In this document: positions 17,067 to 23,880 of the stretch, piece after piece
Numbering within the stretch: the first letter of the stretch is position 1
Layout of the letters: every line of letters begins with the position of its first letter
Source of the DNA: Gammaproteobacteria bacterium
Lineage (GTDB): Bacteria > Pseudomonadota > Gammaproteobacteria > Steroidobacterales > Steroidobacteraceae
Length of the DNA stretch: 32,817 nt
Assembly (NCBI GenBank): GCA_028870355.1
Contig: JAGWPU010000014.1
Location: 1-32,817, forward strand
Reading direction: 5' to 3'
Made by a program: the position numbers and the translations under genes
Notes under the pieces: model-generated
Database searches by the model: none
Seen by the model: the letters and a program-made list of their open reading frames with translations, nothing else
Told to the model about the DNA's origin: nothing

Positions 17067-17617
17067 ACCGCACCTGTCGGCTTCGAAGACCGGCTCGGAA
17101 AATCCCGCGTCATGCGCGCCTTCACGACCGCACGCAGTTCATCGGAAAGTTCCGTGTGATCGAGCCTCTTCAGCAGTGTCGGCAAGCCCGTGAGCCCGCG
17201 CTTGGCGAGTTCCCGGGTGAACTCGCGGTCCTTCTCGCGTCCGGCGACATACTTGGAGATCGCGAGATCATGGATCTCGAGGCACAGACCGGTCACGCCA
17301 TTGGTGTTGGCGTTGTTGACCGGGACCAAGCGATCGCGCCATCCCGCCGGTAGGATCGCCGTGTCCTCGCCGACGCCCTGCGCGTAGTAGCCAAACAATT
17401 CGTGAAATGCCGATCCCTCCCCGATGGCGCCGTCGATGAGGTCGGCACGCTCCGGGTGATGCAGAGGATAGACGTCCGCCTCGATCGACCGAACGAGCAA
17501 TCCCGGTGCCTCCGGGAATGAACCCAGAATGGACTGGCTACCGATGACGATGATCTCGGGATCGTTCGCGATCGCGCCGGCCGCGCGAATGACGTGCTCA
17601 AGATCGGAGCGCCGCAT
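17063..17617 (-). CDS. DUF6036-type nucleotidyltransferase, putative toxin of a two-gene module
   Basis: A 184-residue protein of the minimal-nucleotidyltransferase type. The N-terminal motif is VIGSQSILGSFPEAP (G-S signature), followed about 15 residues on by SIEADVYP, where the acidic pair replaces the usual T-x-D-x-D metal site. Conserved blocks follow: DGAIGEGSAFHELFGYYAQG, ILPAGWRDRL, and the helical LEIHDLAISKYVAGREKD. Relatives are annotated as DUF6036/AbiEii-like nucleotidyltransferases and often sit next to a small DNA-binding partner, as here. I chose ATG 17617 because MRRSDLEHVIRAA is the normal beginning; an ATG 13 codons upstream exists. It overlaps the upstream gene by 20 nt and has no well-placed ribosome-binding site, implying coupled translation. 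A toxin role is inference. Confidence 0.75.
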   Translation of the reverse strand: MRRSDLEHVIRAAGAIANDPEIIVIGSQSILGSFPEAPGLLVRSIEADVYPLHHPERADLIDGAIGEGSAFHELFGYYAQGVGEDTAILPAGWRDRLVPVNNANTNGVTGLCLEIHDLAISKYVAGREKDREFTRELAKRGLTGLPTLLKRLDHTELSDELRAVVKARMTRDFPSRSSKPTGAV

Positions 17618-18065
17618 GGATGCGCCGGCGTTCCTCCGCCGATAACAGACCGGCAAATGGCGAGGACTGCCGCAACTCGGCCGCGCGCTCGCTGGGTTCC
17701 GTCATGATCGAGGCGATTTCCGTCGCCGGTCGTTCGAGGATCTCCTCCCACTGGCGCAGCCCCTCGGGGAGGCCTGCGGAATCGCGAGCCTTCCAGCGTC
17801 GGATGTTCCGGCGCGCGCGCTCGACCAGCGCCGGGTCTCGCAACATCCTCTCGGCGATCAGCACGTGCATCACCAAGCTGCGCACCTCCAGACGGCGGTG
17901 CGATGAATAGGGGGGTATCGCGACGGGGCCCGCCTCGATCCACCTCGACACTTCTTTGAGTCCCTGCGCGTTGCGCCGGACGCGCAAGCGGCGCATGCGC
18001 TCCGCGTTGCTGAGCGCCCGGCCGGTGGCCGGCCGGCCGCGCGGCTTCGATCCCGGGATCTCCAT
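17598..18065 (-). CDS. Basic DNA-binding-like protein, putative antitoxin/autoregulator
   Basis: A 155-residue protein I recognise only by type. The N-terminus is very basic and reads RGRPATGRALSNAERMRRLR, then RRNAQGLKEVSRWIEAG, like the arm and strand of ribbon-helix-helix antitoxins. A helical middle part (about 60-100) is followed by a C-terminal block WEEILERPATEIASIM and SERAAELRQSSPFAGLLS, then EERRRIHAAL. That block recurs, from memory, in small proteins encoded just before DUF6036 nucleotidyltransferases. The gene starts within about 7 nt of a predicted -10 box and has no Shine-Dalgarno site, so the mRNA may be leaderless. A perfect palindrome sits inside its promoter, suggesting autorepression. 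Codon use is more AT-tolerant than in the flanking operons, hinting at transfer. Confidence 0.65.
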   Translation of the reverse strand: MEIPGSKPRGRPATGRALSNAERMRRLRVRRNAQGLKEVSRWIEAGPVAIPPYSSHRRLEVRSLVMHVLIAERMLRDPALVERARRNIRRWKARDSAGLPEGLRQWEEILERPATEIASIMTEPSERAAELRQSSPFAGLLSAEERRRIHAALRS

Positions 18066-18071
18066 GCAATT

Positions 18072-18100
18072 AATGTAACGGGTTACGATAATATTTGCAA
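18072..18100 (-). promoter_or_regulatory. Sigma70-like promoter of the putative toxin-antitoxin module
   Basis: On the minus strand, TTGCAA (18100-18095) and TACATT (18077-18072) are separated by exactly 17 nt; each matches the consensus at 4 of 6 positions. The region is strikingly AT-rich against the rest of the window. Transcription would begin at or within a base or two of the ATG at 18065. Confidence 0.6.
18075..18086. promoter_or_regulatory. Perfect palindrome, candidate operator for autorepression
   Basis: GTAAC and GTTAC arms flank two bases, giving a perfect 12-nt inverted repeat. It lies across the spacer and the -10 box of the promoter that drives the basic DNA-binding-like gene, so bound protein would block RNA polymerase. 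This is the arrangement expected for an autoregulated antitoxin operon. Confidence 0.6.
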
Positions 18101-18130
18101 AGGCGTCGCTGCGGGGGGACCCTCGTCGCG

Positions 18131-19597
18131 TTATTGCCCGCCGAACCCCAGCCGGGCGTAGCCGGACGGATCAACCCGGCGGATCCGCCAGGCGCGCAGC
18201 GCGCCGAGCGCACCGGCGACGAACACGAGCGCCGGCAGCACGATCCGCAGCGGACCGGCCGAGCCGGTGAGCACGTCGAAGTGGATCACCGCGAGCGCGA
18301 GCACGGCGCCGAGCGCGCCGCTCGCGACGATCGGCGCGATCCGGGTCCGGAACGCGCCGCCTTTCCCGCCGTTGCCGCCCTCCCCGCCGTGGCGGCGTGC
18401 GAAGAACACCGGCACCGCGACCGACGAAAGCGCCATCAACGCGATCACGCCGAGCGTGCCGACGTTCGTGAGCCACGAGAACAGCGTGAGCACGGGATCG
18501 AGCCCTGAGAGCGCGAACACCGCAAGCACCGCGGCCGCGAGCACCGTCTGGGTCGCGGAACCCGTATGCGGACTCGCGTGGCGCCGGTGCGTGCGCCCGA
18601 GCGCGCGCGGCAGCAGGCCGTCGCGGCCGAGCGCGTAGAAGTAGCGCGCGGCGGCATTGTGGAACGCGAGCAGCCCCGCGAACACGCTGGTCACGAACAG
18701 CACGCTCATCGTCGCCGACAGCCACGACCCGACGTACTGGGTCGCCAGGTCGAACACGAAGCGGGTCGGATCGGCAAGCGATTTGAGGTGCGCGACCAGA
18801 CCGCCCGCCCCGGCGCCGTTCACCAGGCACCACAGCGAGAACGCGTAGAAGCCACCGATCAACAGCACCGACAGATAGGTCGCCCGCGGAATCGTGCGTT
18901 CGGGATCGCGCGCCTCCTCGCCGTAGATCGTCGTCGCCTCGAAGCCCATGAAGCCCGCGAAACAGAACAGGATCGCGATCGCCGGCGACCCGCTCAAGGC
19001 CGCCGCGGGCGTGAACGGGACCCACGTGATCCCGTGCGCGCCGCCGGCGTGCAGGATCGCGACGTCGAGAATCAGCATCGCGACGTATTCGCCGGTCACG
19101 AGCACCGCGAGAATCCTCGCCGACAGGTCCACCTGCCGGTAGCCGAGGACCGCGACCGCGGCGAGCGCCGCAAACGAGTAGTCGTACCACGGCCAGTCGA
19201 GGTGCGCGGTCTGCAGCAGCAACGCCCGCGCGGCGGTGCCGAACATCCCGTAGATCCCGATCTGCATCGCGTTGTAGGCGACGACCGCGATCAGCGCCGC
19301 CGCCCCGCCTGCGATCCCGCCGAGCCCGCGCGCCGCGAACGAGTAGAAGCCACCGGCGGTCACGACGTGGCGCGCCATCGCGGTATAGCCCGCGGCGAAC
19401 AGCAGCAGCACGACGACGCAGGCGAGCAGCGCCGCGGGCATCCCGGCCCCGTCGCCGAACATCATCCCGATCGGGAAGCCGCCGGCGATCGCGACCAGGG
19501 GACCGGCCGCGGATACGACGAAGAACGTGACCGCGCCGACCCCGACCGCATCGCGCCGCAGTCGGTTCGACTCGCGCGCATCCGCGGTCGCGGTCAA
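18131..19597 (-). CDS. APC-superfamily amino acid/polyamine permease
   Basis: A 488-residue inner-membrane transporter with about 12-14 hydrophobic helices. The start of helix 1, GAVTFFVVSAAGPLVAIAGG, and the helix 2-3 segment GGFYSFAARGLGGIAGG match the amino acid-polyamine-organocation superfamily. FAGFMGFEATTIYGEEARDPERTIPRA in helices 6-7 is the highly conserved APC signature. It should import an amino acid or amine by proton coupling. Its only good start is a TTG at 19597-19595 that overlaps the aminotransferase stop (TTGA), since no ATG or GTG occurs before the first helix. Coupling to the aminotransferase suggests uptake of that enzyme's substrate. The open frame continues upstream through the aminotransferase gene, but that part is not coding. 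Confidence 0.9.
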   Translation of the reverse strand: MTATADARESNRLRRDAVGVGAVTFFVVSAAGPLVAIAGGFPIGMMFGDGAGMPAALLACVVVLLLFAAGYTAMARHVVTAGGFYSFAARGLGGIAGGAAALIAVVAYNAMQIGIYGMFGTAARALLLQTAHLDWPWYDYSFAALAAVAVLGYRQVDLSARILAVLVTGEYVAMLILDVAILHAGGAHGITWVPFTPAAALSGSPAIAILFCFAGFMGFEATTIYGEEARDPERTIPRATYLSVLLIGGFYAFSLWCLVNGAGAGGLVAHLKSLADPTRFVFDLATQYVGSWLSATMSVLFVTSVFAGLLAFHNAAARYFYALGRDGLLPRALGRTHRRHASPHTGSATQTVLAAAVLAVFALSGLDPVLTLFSWLTNVGTLGVIALMALSSVAVPVFFARRHGGEGGNGGKGGAFRTRIAPIVASGALGAVLALAVIHFDVLTGSAGPLRIVLPALVFVAGALGALRAWRIRRVDPSGYARLGFGGQ

Positions 19598-20946
19598 ACG
19601 CTGCGCTCGAACGCGGCGTAGAGCGCGTCCGCGAGCACGTCGATCTCGGCGCGCTGGATCACGAGCGGCGGCGACAGGATGATCTTGGTGCCGACCGGCC
19701 GCACCAGCGCGCCGGCCTCCCGGGCCGCCGCGGCGACCCGGTCGGCGTAGCCCGCGGTCGGATCGATCGGCTCGCGGGTCTTCTTGTCCTTCACGAGGTC
19801 CAGCGCGACCATCAGGCCCTTGCCGCGCACCTCGCCGACCGCGGCGAAGCGCTCGAGCGGCTTGACCCGCTCCATCAGGTACGCGCCCTGACGGGCCGCA
19901 TTGCCCGGCAGATCCTCGTCGCGCACGATCGCGAGGCTCGCGAGCGCCGCGGCGCACGCGACCGGATGGCCGGCGTAGGTGTAGCCGTGCATCATCGCGC
20001 CGGTGAAGCTCTGGTTGTCGTAGAACGCCGCCGCGATGCGCTCGTTCACCCCGGTCGCGCCGAGCGGCACGTAACCCGAGGAGATCCCCTTCGCGAGGCA
20101 CACGATGTCGGGCTTCACGCCCCAGCCGCGGCAGCCGAACATCGAGCCGCTGCGGCCGAAGCCGGTCACGACCTCGTCGGCGATCAACAGCACGCCGTGC
20201 CGATCACAGACCTCGCGCACCAGCGGCCAGTAGTTCGCCGGCGGCACGATCACCCCGCCCGCGCCCTGGATGGGCTCGGCGACGAACGCGGCAACCGTGT
20301 CCGGGCCCTGGAACACGATCTCTCGTTCCAGGAGCTCCGCGCAGATCCTGCCGAGCTCCTTCGGATCCTCGGTGAAGGGATTGCGATAGGTCCACGGCGT
20401 CTCGACGTGGAAGCATCCGGGCAGGAGCGGCTCGTAGTTGCGCCGGAACACCGTGTTGCCGTTCACCGACGCGCCACCGAAGTGCGTGCCATGGTAGCCC
20501 TGCTTCAGGCTGATGAACTTCACCCGGTCGGCCTGTCCGGTGAGCTTCCAGTACTGTCTCGCGAGCTTCAGCGCGGTCTCGATCGCATCCGACCCGCCGG
20601 AGTTGTACACGAAGCGCACGATGCCTTCGGGCGCCATCATCGCGTGCAACACCCGCGAGAGCTCCTCGGCACGCGGATGGCTGATCCCGTCGAACAGCTG
20701 GAAGTACTCGAGCTCCTCGAGCTGCGCGACGATCGCGGCCTTCACCTCGCGACGGTTGTGGCCGACGTTCACGTTCCACAGGCCGGCGACGCCGTCGACC
20801 AGGCGGTGCCCGGCCTCGTCGATCACGTGGCAGCCGTCGCCGCGCACGATGCGGATCGGCTTGCGCCGGCGCATCTCGCCCGGGTGCAGCATCGGGTGCC
20901 AGAAATAGGTCTCTTCGGTCGCGGATGCGGTGTCGACGGCGTTCAT
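19594..20946 (-). CDS. Class III PLP-dependent aminotransferase (omega-amino acid/amine type)
   Basis: A 450-residue fold-type I enzyme. Evidence: the N-terminal FWHPMLHPGEM typical of beta-alanine/putrescine/taurine-pyruvate-like members; NSGGSDAIETALKLAR (about 115-130) for cofactor phosphate binding; IADEVVTGFGRSG with the PLP-pairing Asp257; and the Schiff-base Lys286 in DIVCLAKGISSGYVPLGA. It transfers an amino group from an amine or omega-amino acid to a keto acid, commonly pyruvate. The exact donor is uncertain. It is the first gene of an operon with the APC permease and has a strong promoter overlapped by a palindrome shared with the divergent TetR gene, so it is probably induced by substrate. 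Confidence 0.95.
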   Translation of the reverse strand: MNAVDTASATEETYFWHPMLHPGEMRRRKPIRIVRGDGCHVIDEAGHRLVDGVAGLWNVNVGHNRREVKAAIVAQLEELEYFQLFDGISHPRAEELSRVLHAMMAPEGIVRFVYNSGGSDAIETALKLARQYWKLTGQADRVKFISLKQGYHGTHFGGASVNGNTVFRRNYEPLLPGCFHVETPWTYRNPFTEDPKELGRICAELLEREIVFQGPDTVAAFVAEPIQGAGGVIVPPANYWPLVREVCDRHGVLLIADEVVTGFGRSGSMFGCRGWGVKPDIVCLAKGISSGYVPLGATGVNERIAAAFYDNQSFTGAMMHGYTYAGHPVACAAALASLAIVRDEDLPGNAARQGAYLMERVKPLERFAAVGEVRGKGLMVALDLVKDKKTREPIDPTAGYADRVAAAAREAGALVRPVGTKIILSPPLVIQRAEIDVLADALYAAFERSV

Positions 20947-20981
20947 CGGGGCCTTCCTCGCGGCCTCCCCGGCCGCCGTGA

Positions 20982-21009
20982 TAGACTCGAAATCGTTCGA
21001 GTATATGAT
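20982..21009 (+). promoter_or_regulatory. Promoter of the TetR-type regulator gene
   Basis: TAGACT (20982-20987; 4 of 6 matches) and TATGAT (21004-21009; 5 of 6) are 16 nt apart on the plus strand, face to face with the aminotransferase promoter and sharing the palindrome. Transcription would begin near 21016, about 20 nt before the ATG. Confidence 0.5.
20985..21002. promoter_or_regulatory. Palindromic operator between aminotransferase and TetR genes
   Basis: Perfect 7-nt arms ACTCGAA and TTCGAGT flank the 4 nt ATCG; two further outer pairs match after one mismatch. It covers the -10/+1 region of the aminotransferase promoter and lies between the -35 and -10 of the TetR promoter, so one bound dimer could repress both directions. 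Confidence 0.7.
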
Positions 21010-21027
21010 CTAGTCCGCTCGCGTCAA
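21000..21027 (-). promoter_or_regulatory. Sigma70 promoter of the aminotransferase-permease operon
   Basis: On the minus strand TTGACG (21027-21022; 5 of 6 matches) and TATACT (21005-21000; 5 of 6) are 16 nt apart. This is the best promoter I found in the window. The start site would be near 20993, inside the palindrome. Confidence 0.7.
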
Positions 21028-21035
21028 GGAGTCCG

Positions 21036-21734
21036 ATGCCGCCCCGGGCAACCGCCACAGCGTCCCCGTTCCTCGCCACCCGCCGCAAGGCGCCGCGCGC
21101 CCGCGGGCTCGCCCGCCGGGAGCGCCTGCTCGACGCGGCATGGGACCTGATCGCGGAGCGGGACCTGGGCGCGGTGAGCCTGGTCGACGTCGCCGCTCGC
21201 GCCGAAGTGCCGGTCGGCTCGGCCTATCACTACTACGACGACATCCGCGAGGTGTACGAGGCGCTCGCCGCGCGCGTCGCGGCCCAACTCCTGGAGCGGC
21301 ACGCGGCGCCGCTGCGCCGGCGACCGCGCCGCTGGGCACAGGTGGTCGAGGAATTGATCGATCGCGGCGTCGCATACTTCAACGAGCACCCCGCGGCGGC
21401 CGGTCTGCTGATCGGCCCGCAGACCCCGCCGCAACTGAAATTCCGCGACCGCGAGCGCGATCGGGTGCTCGCGCAGGTGTTCGAGTCGCAGGTCGACGCG
21501 CGCTTCGAGTTGCCGCGGTTCGCCGAGCGTCCGGCGGTGTTCTTCCGCGCGCTCGAGATCGCCGATCTGATGTTGAGTCTGTCGATCGTCGACGACGGCG
21601 TGATCACGCCCGCGATGACCGCCGAGGCGAAGCGCGCATGCATCGCGTACCTCGGCAGCTACGTTCCCGCGGTCCTGCCCCGCCGTCGGCTAGCGGCGCG
21701 GCCGCCGCGACGCTCAGCCCTTCGGGGTCTTTGA
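21036..21734 (+). CDS. TetR/AcrR-family transcriptional regulator
   Basis: A 232-residue repressor-type protein. The N-terminal helix-turn-helix is at about 28-75 (RRERLLDAAWDLIAERDLG, then VSLVDVAARAEVPVGSAYHYY), with AYHYYDDIREVYEAL as the recognition-helix end typical of TetR members. The variable C-terminal part is the effector and dimerisation domain; the ligand cannot be read from it. AAGGAG lies 4 nt before the ATG. The gene diverges from the aminotransferase-permease operon with a palindrome in between, the classic layout of a repressor relieved by its pathway substrate. Its 3' end overlaps the convergent peroxiredoxin gene by 21 nt. Confidence 0.93.
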   Translation: MPPRATATASPFLATRRKAPRARGLARRERLLDAAWDLIAERDLGAVSLVDVAARAEVPVGSAYHYYDDIREVYEALAARVAAQLLERHAAPLRRRPRRWAQVVEELIDRGVAYFNEHPAAAGLLIGPQTPPQLKFRDRERDRVLAQVFESQVDARFELPRFAERPAVFFRALEIADLMLSLSIVDDGVITPAMTAEAKRACIAYLGSYVPAVLPRRRLAARPPRRSALRGL

Positions 21735-22277
21735 CACCGCGCGCCCGTGCGCCGCGTCCCACTTCTCGACCGCGGCCATCGTGTACGCGACGTGATGGTC
21801 GGGATTGAGCGCGGTATAGGTATAGAGGATCCGATCGTCGGGCGCGATCACGTAGGAGGTGCGGTTCGCGTACTTCGGGTCGAGCCACAGCACCGCGTCA
21901 TAGGACTTCATGATCTTCTGATTCGCGTCCGAGGCGACCGGAAACGCCTTGCGGCAATCGGTCACCGAGAACTTGTTCAGCGTCGCGATCGTGTCGTGCG
22001 AGACCCCGATCACGGTCGCGCCGAGTTGCTTGAACTTCGGCATCGCAGCCGCGAAATCATGCGCCTCGATCGTGCAGCCCTTGGTGAAGGCGGCCGGATA
22101 GAAATAGAGCACCACCGGACCCTTCGCGAGCGCGTCCGCGAGAGAGAACGTGAACGGCTTGCCGGCGAGCGTCGCCTCGGTCGTGAACAGCGGCGCCTTC
22201 GCACCCACCTTGAGCGCCGCGAATGCCGGCGCCGCGGCGATCGAACCGGCGAGCGCCACGAGAATGAGTCGCTTCAT
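21714..22277 (-). CDS. Exported peroxiredoxin, AhpC/TSA-BCP type
   Basis: A 187-residue thiol peroxidase with a clear Sec signal (MKRLILVALAGSIAAAPAFA, cut after residue 20), so a periplasmic protein that removes peroxides. The peroxidatic site follows the P-x3-T-x2-C rule: Pro61, Thr65, Cys68 in YPAAFTKGC. The resolving cysteine found five residues later in E. coli Bcp is absent (His73). Cys108, 40 residues on, could serve, as in the PrxQ subtype with a distant partner; otherwise it is a one-Cys enzyme. The ATG has AGAGGG about 9 nt upstream. Its end overlaps the TetR gene tail to tail. It sits just downstream of the arn run with a 107-nt gap, so read-through from that operon is possible. 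Confidence 0.93.
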   Translation of the reverse strand: MKRLILVALAGSIAAAPAFAALKVGAKAPLFTTEATLAGKPFTFSLADALAKGPVVLYFYPAAFTKGCTIEAHDFAAAMPKFKQLGATVIGVSHDTIATLNKFSVTDCRKAFPVASDANQKIMKSYDAVLWLDPKYANRTSYVIAPDDRILYTYTALNPDHHVAYTMAAVEKWDAAHGRAVSKTPKG

Positions 22278-22384
22278 CGCGATGACCCTCTTGGAGGAGA
22301 AGCCTCAGGAACGCGAGTGTGCGCCAAGGCGCGAATGCGATCAATACGCATTGCGGTCGGCTCCCGATCGGCCGCGCGCTCGTC
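22278..22384. other. Spacer between arnB and the peroxiredoxin gene
   Basis: This 107-nt stretch is the longest gene-free spacer apart from the divergent promoter region at 11456-11572. It contains a weak dyad (AATGCG at 22334-22339 and CGCATT at 22347-22352, 7-nt loop) without a T-tract on either strand. I see no clear terminator or promoter, though one of each would be expected here. Confidence 0.4.
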
Positions 22385-23503
22385 TCAGTCGAGTTCGGCC
22401 TGGAGCGCGGCGACCACGCGGTCGACGTCCTCGTCGCGCATCGCGGGGAACAGCGGCAGCGTCACGGTCTCGCGCCCGATCCGCGCGGCGTTCGGATAGT
22501 CCTCGGCCCGGAAGCCGTGCTGCCGGTAGAACGTCATCCCGGGGATGCAGGGGTAGTGCACGCCGATCCCGATCCCGCGGGCGGCCATCGCCCGCTGGAA
22601 CTGCGGTCGGGAGATCCCGCGTGCAACGAAGTCGATCAGCACCGTGACCATGTGCCAGCTGTGGCCCTCGTCGCCGCGCGCCGGCAGCATGACCCGGTCG
22701 AAGTCCGCGAGGCGCTCGAAATAGCGCGCCGCGAGGAGCCGCCGGCGCGCGTTGAACTCATCGAGACGGCGCAATTGCCCGAGCCCGACCGCGGCGGCGA
22801 CGTCGGAAAGGTTGCTCTTCGCGCCCGCGAACTCGACGTCGATCTCGCCGTCGGCGTTGCGCCGGATCCCGTGGAAGCGGTGCCGCTCGATGCGCTCGAC
22901 GAGCGCGGCGTCCGTGGTCGCGATCGCGCCGCCCTCGATCGAGGTCATGTTCTTGTTCGGATGGAAGCTGAACACCGCGACGTCGCCGAAGCTGCCGATC
23001 GGCCGGCCCCGGTGGCGCGTGCCGATCGCGTGCGCGGCGTCCTCGACGACCCGCAGCCGGTGGCGCTCGGCGATCGCGAGCAGCGCGTCCATATCGACCG
23101 CGAGCCCGGAGAAGTGCACCGGCATGATCGCCTTGGTGCGCGGCGTGATCGCCCGCTCGACCTGGCCGACATCGAGATTGCGCGAGGCGAGATCGACGTC
23201 GACGAACACCGGGGTCGCGCCCGCGCGCACGATCACGTTCGCGCTCGCCGCGAAACTCATCGCCGGCACGATCACCTCGTCGCCCGGACCGACCCCGCAC
23301 GCGAGCAACGCGATCTCGAGTCCCTCGGTCGCCGAGGTGAGCGCCCGCACGGTGCGCGCACCGCCGAGGTAGTCGGCAAGCGCCGACTCGAATTCCAACA
23401 CCCGCGGTCCGCTCGCGAGCTGTCCCGAGCGCAGCACCGCGGCGACCGCCGCGATCGTCGCCTCGTCGAGCGTCGGACGGGTGAACGGCAGAAAATCCTT
23501 CAT
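22385..23503 (-). CDS. arnB: UDP-4-amino-4-deoxy-L-arabinose aminotransferase
   Basis: A 372-residue DegT/DnrJ/EryC1-family PLP enzyme. It starts FLPFTRPTLDEATIAAV as in ArnB, carries VVEDAAHAIG with the PLP-pairing Asp155, and binds the cofactor by Lys184 in SFHPNKNMTSIEGG. In the Ara4N pathway ArnB moves an amino group from glutamate to UDP-4-keto-arabinose. Family resemblance alone would allow other sugar aminotransferases; the surrounding arn genes make ArnB the best reading. The ATG at 23503 has GAGGAG about 6-7 nt upstream and overlaps the stop of the SMR flippase gene (ATGA). It is the last gene of the run here, whereas in E. coli arnB is first. Confidence 0.93.
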   Translation of the reverse strand: MKDFLPFTRPTLDEATIAAVAAVLRSGQLASGPRVLEFESALADYLGGARTVRALTSATEGLEIALLACGVGPGDEVIVPAMSFAASANVIVRAGATPVFVDVDLASRNLDVGQVERAITPRTKAIMPVHFSGLAVDMDALLAIAERHRLRVVEDAAHAIGTRHRGRPIGSFGDVAVFSFHPNKNMTSIEGGAIATTDAALVERIERHRFHGIRRNADGEIDVEFAGAKSNLSDVAAAVGLGQLRRLDEFNARRRLLAARYFERLADFDRVMLPARGDEGHSWHMVTVLIDFVARGISRPQFQRAMAARGIGIGVHYPCIPGMTFYRQHGFRAEDYPNAARIGRETVTLPLFPAMRDEDVDRVVAALQAELD

Positions 23504-23880
23504 GTGACACTCCTCGATACCAGCACGACGCCACCGCAGATCAGCGCGATGCCGAGCAGGCGCTCCGGCGTCAGGGCCTCGCCGAGCCACAGCGCCGAGG
23601 CGAACGCGACGACGACGTACCCCAGCGACAGCATCGGGTACGCGACGCTGACCGGCGCCTTCGCGAGCGCCGCGAGCCACACGCACAGGCTCGCCGCGTA
23701 GCAGGTCATTCCGAGCCAGAACGGCGGGCTGCGCAGCAGCACGCCGATGCTCGCGACGAGCGTCGCGAGATCGAAGCGCGTGAACGCGGCGAGCGGCCGG
23801 GTCGCCACCTTCAGCGCGAGCTGCGCCGCGGCGTTCAGGCCGACGCCGCTCAGGATCAGCACCCAGGTGAGCACGCTCAT
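23500..23880 (-). CDS. EmrE-family (SMR-like) membrane protein, probable Ara4N-undecaprenyl flippase subunit
   Basis: A 126-residue protein with four hydrophobic helices of the small multidrug resistance/EamA-like fold. Helix 3 and its approach, YAASLCVWLAALAKAPVSVA, then YPMLSLGYVVVAFAS, match the ArnE/ArnF pattern, and the length is that of ArnF. In E. coli ArnE and ArnF together flip undecaprenyl-phosphate-Ara4N across the inner membrane. Only one such gene is here, so it may act as a homodimer or have a partner elsewhere. It overlaps arnT (23877-23880) and arnB (23500-23503) by ATGA on both sides, which ties it firmly to the pathway. Confidence 0.82.
   Translation of the reverse strand: MSVLTWVLILSGVGLNAAAQLALKVATRPLAAFTRFDLATLVASIGVLLRSPPFWLGMTCYAASLCVWLAALAKAPVSVAYPMLSLGYVVVAFASALWLGEALTPERLLGIALICGGVVLVSRSVT

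Noticed and set aside
14054..17353. A 1099-codon plus-strand frame inside the RND pump gene
   Set aside because: It is the out-of-phase shadow of the pump gene, Arg/Asp/Pro-rich and without family similarity, while the pump frame has complete RND motifs.
18101..18130. Repeated CGTCGC near the permease stop as a terminator stem
   Set aside because: The two copies are in direct, not inverted, orientation, so they cannot form a hairpin.
18131..20101. A 656-codon frame suggesting an N-terminally extended permease
   Set aside because: The extra N-terminal part overlaps the aminotransferase out of phase and is Arg/Gly-rich, whereas the permease homology begins just after the aminotransferase stop.
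22321..22352. Short hairpins after arnB as an intrinsic terminator
   Set aside because: GCGCC-AA-GGCGC has too small a loop, and AATGCG/CGCATT has only six pairs; neither is followed by a T-tract on either strand.
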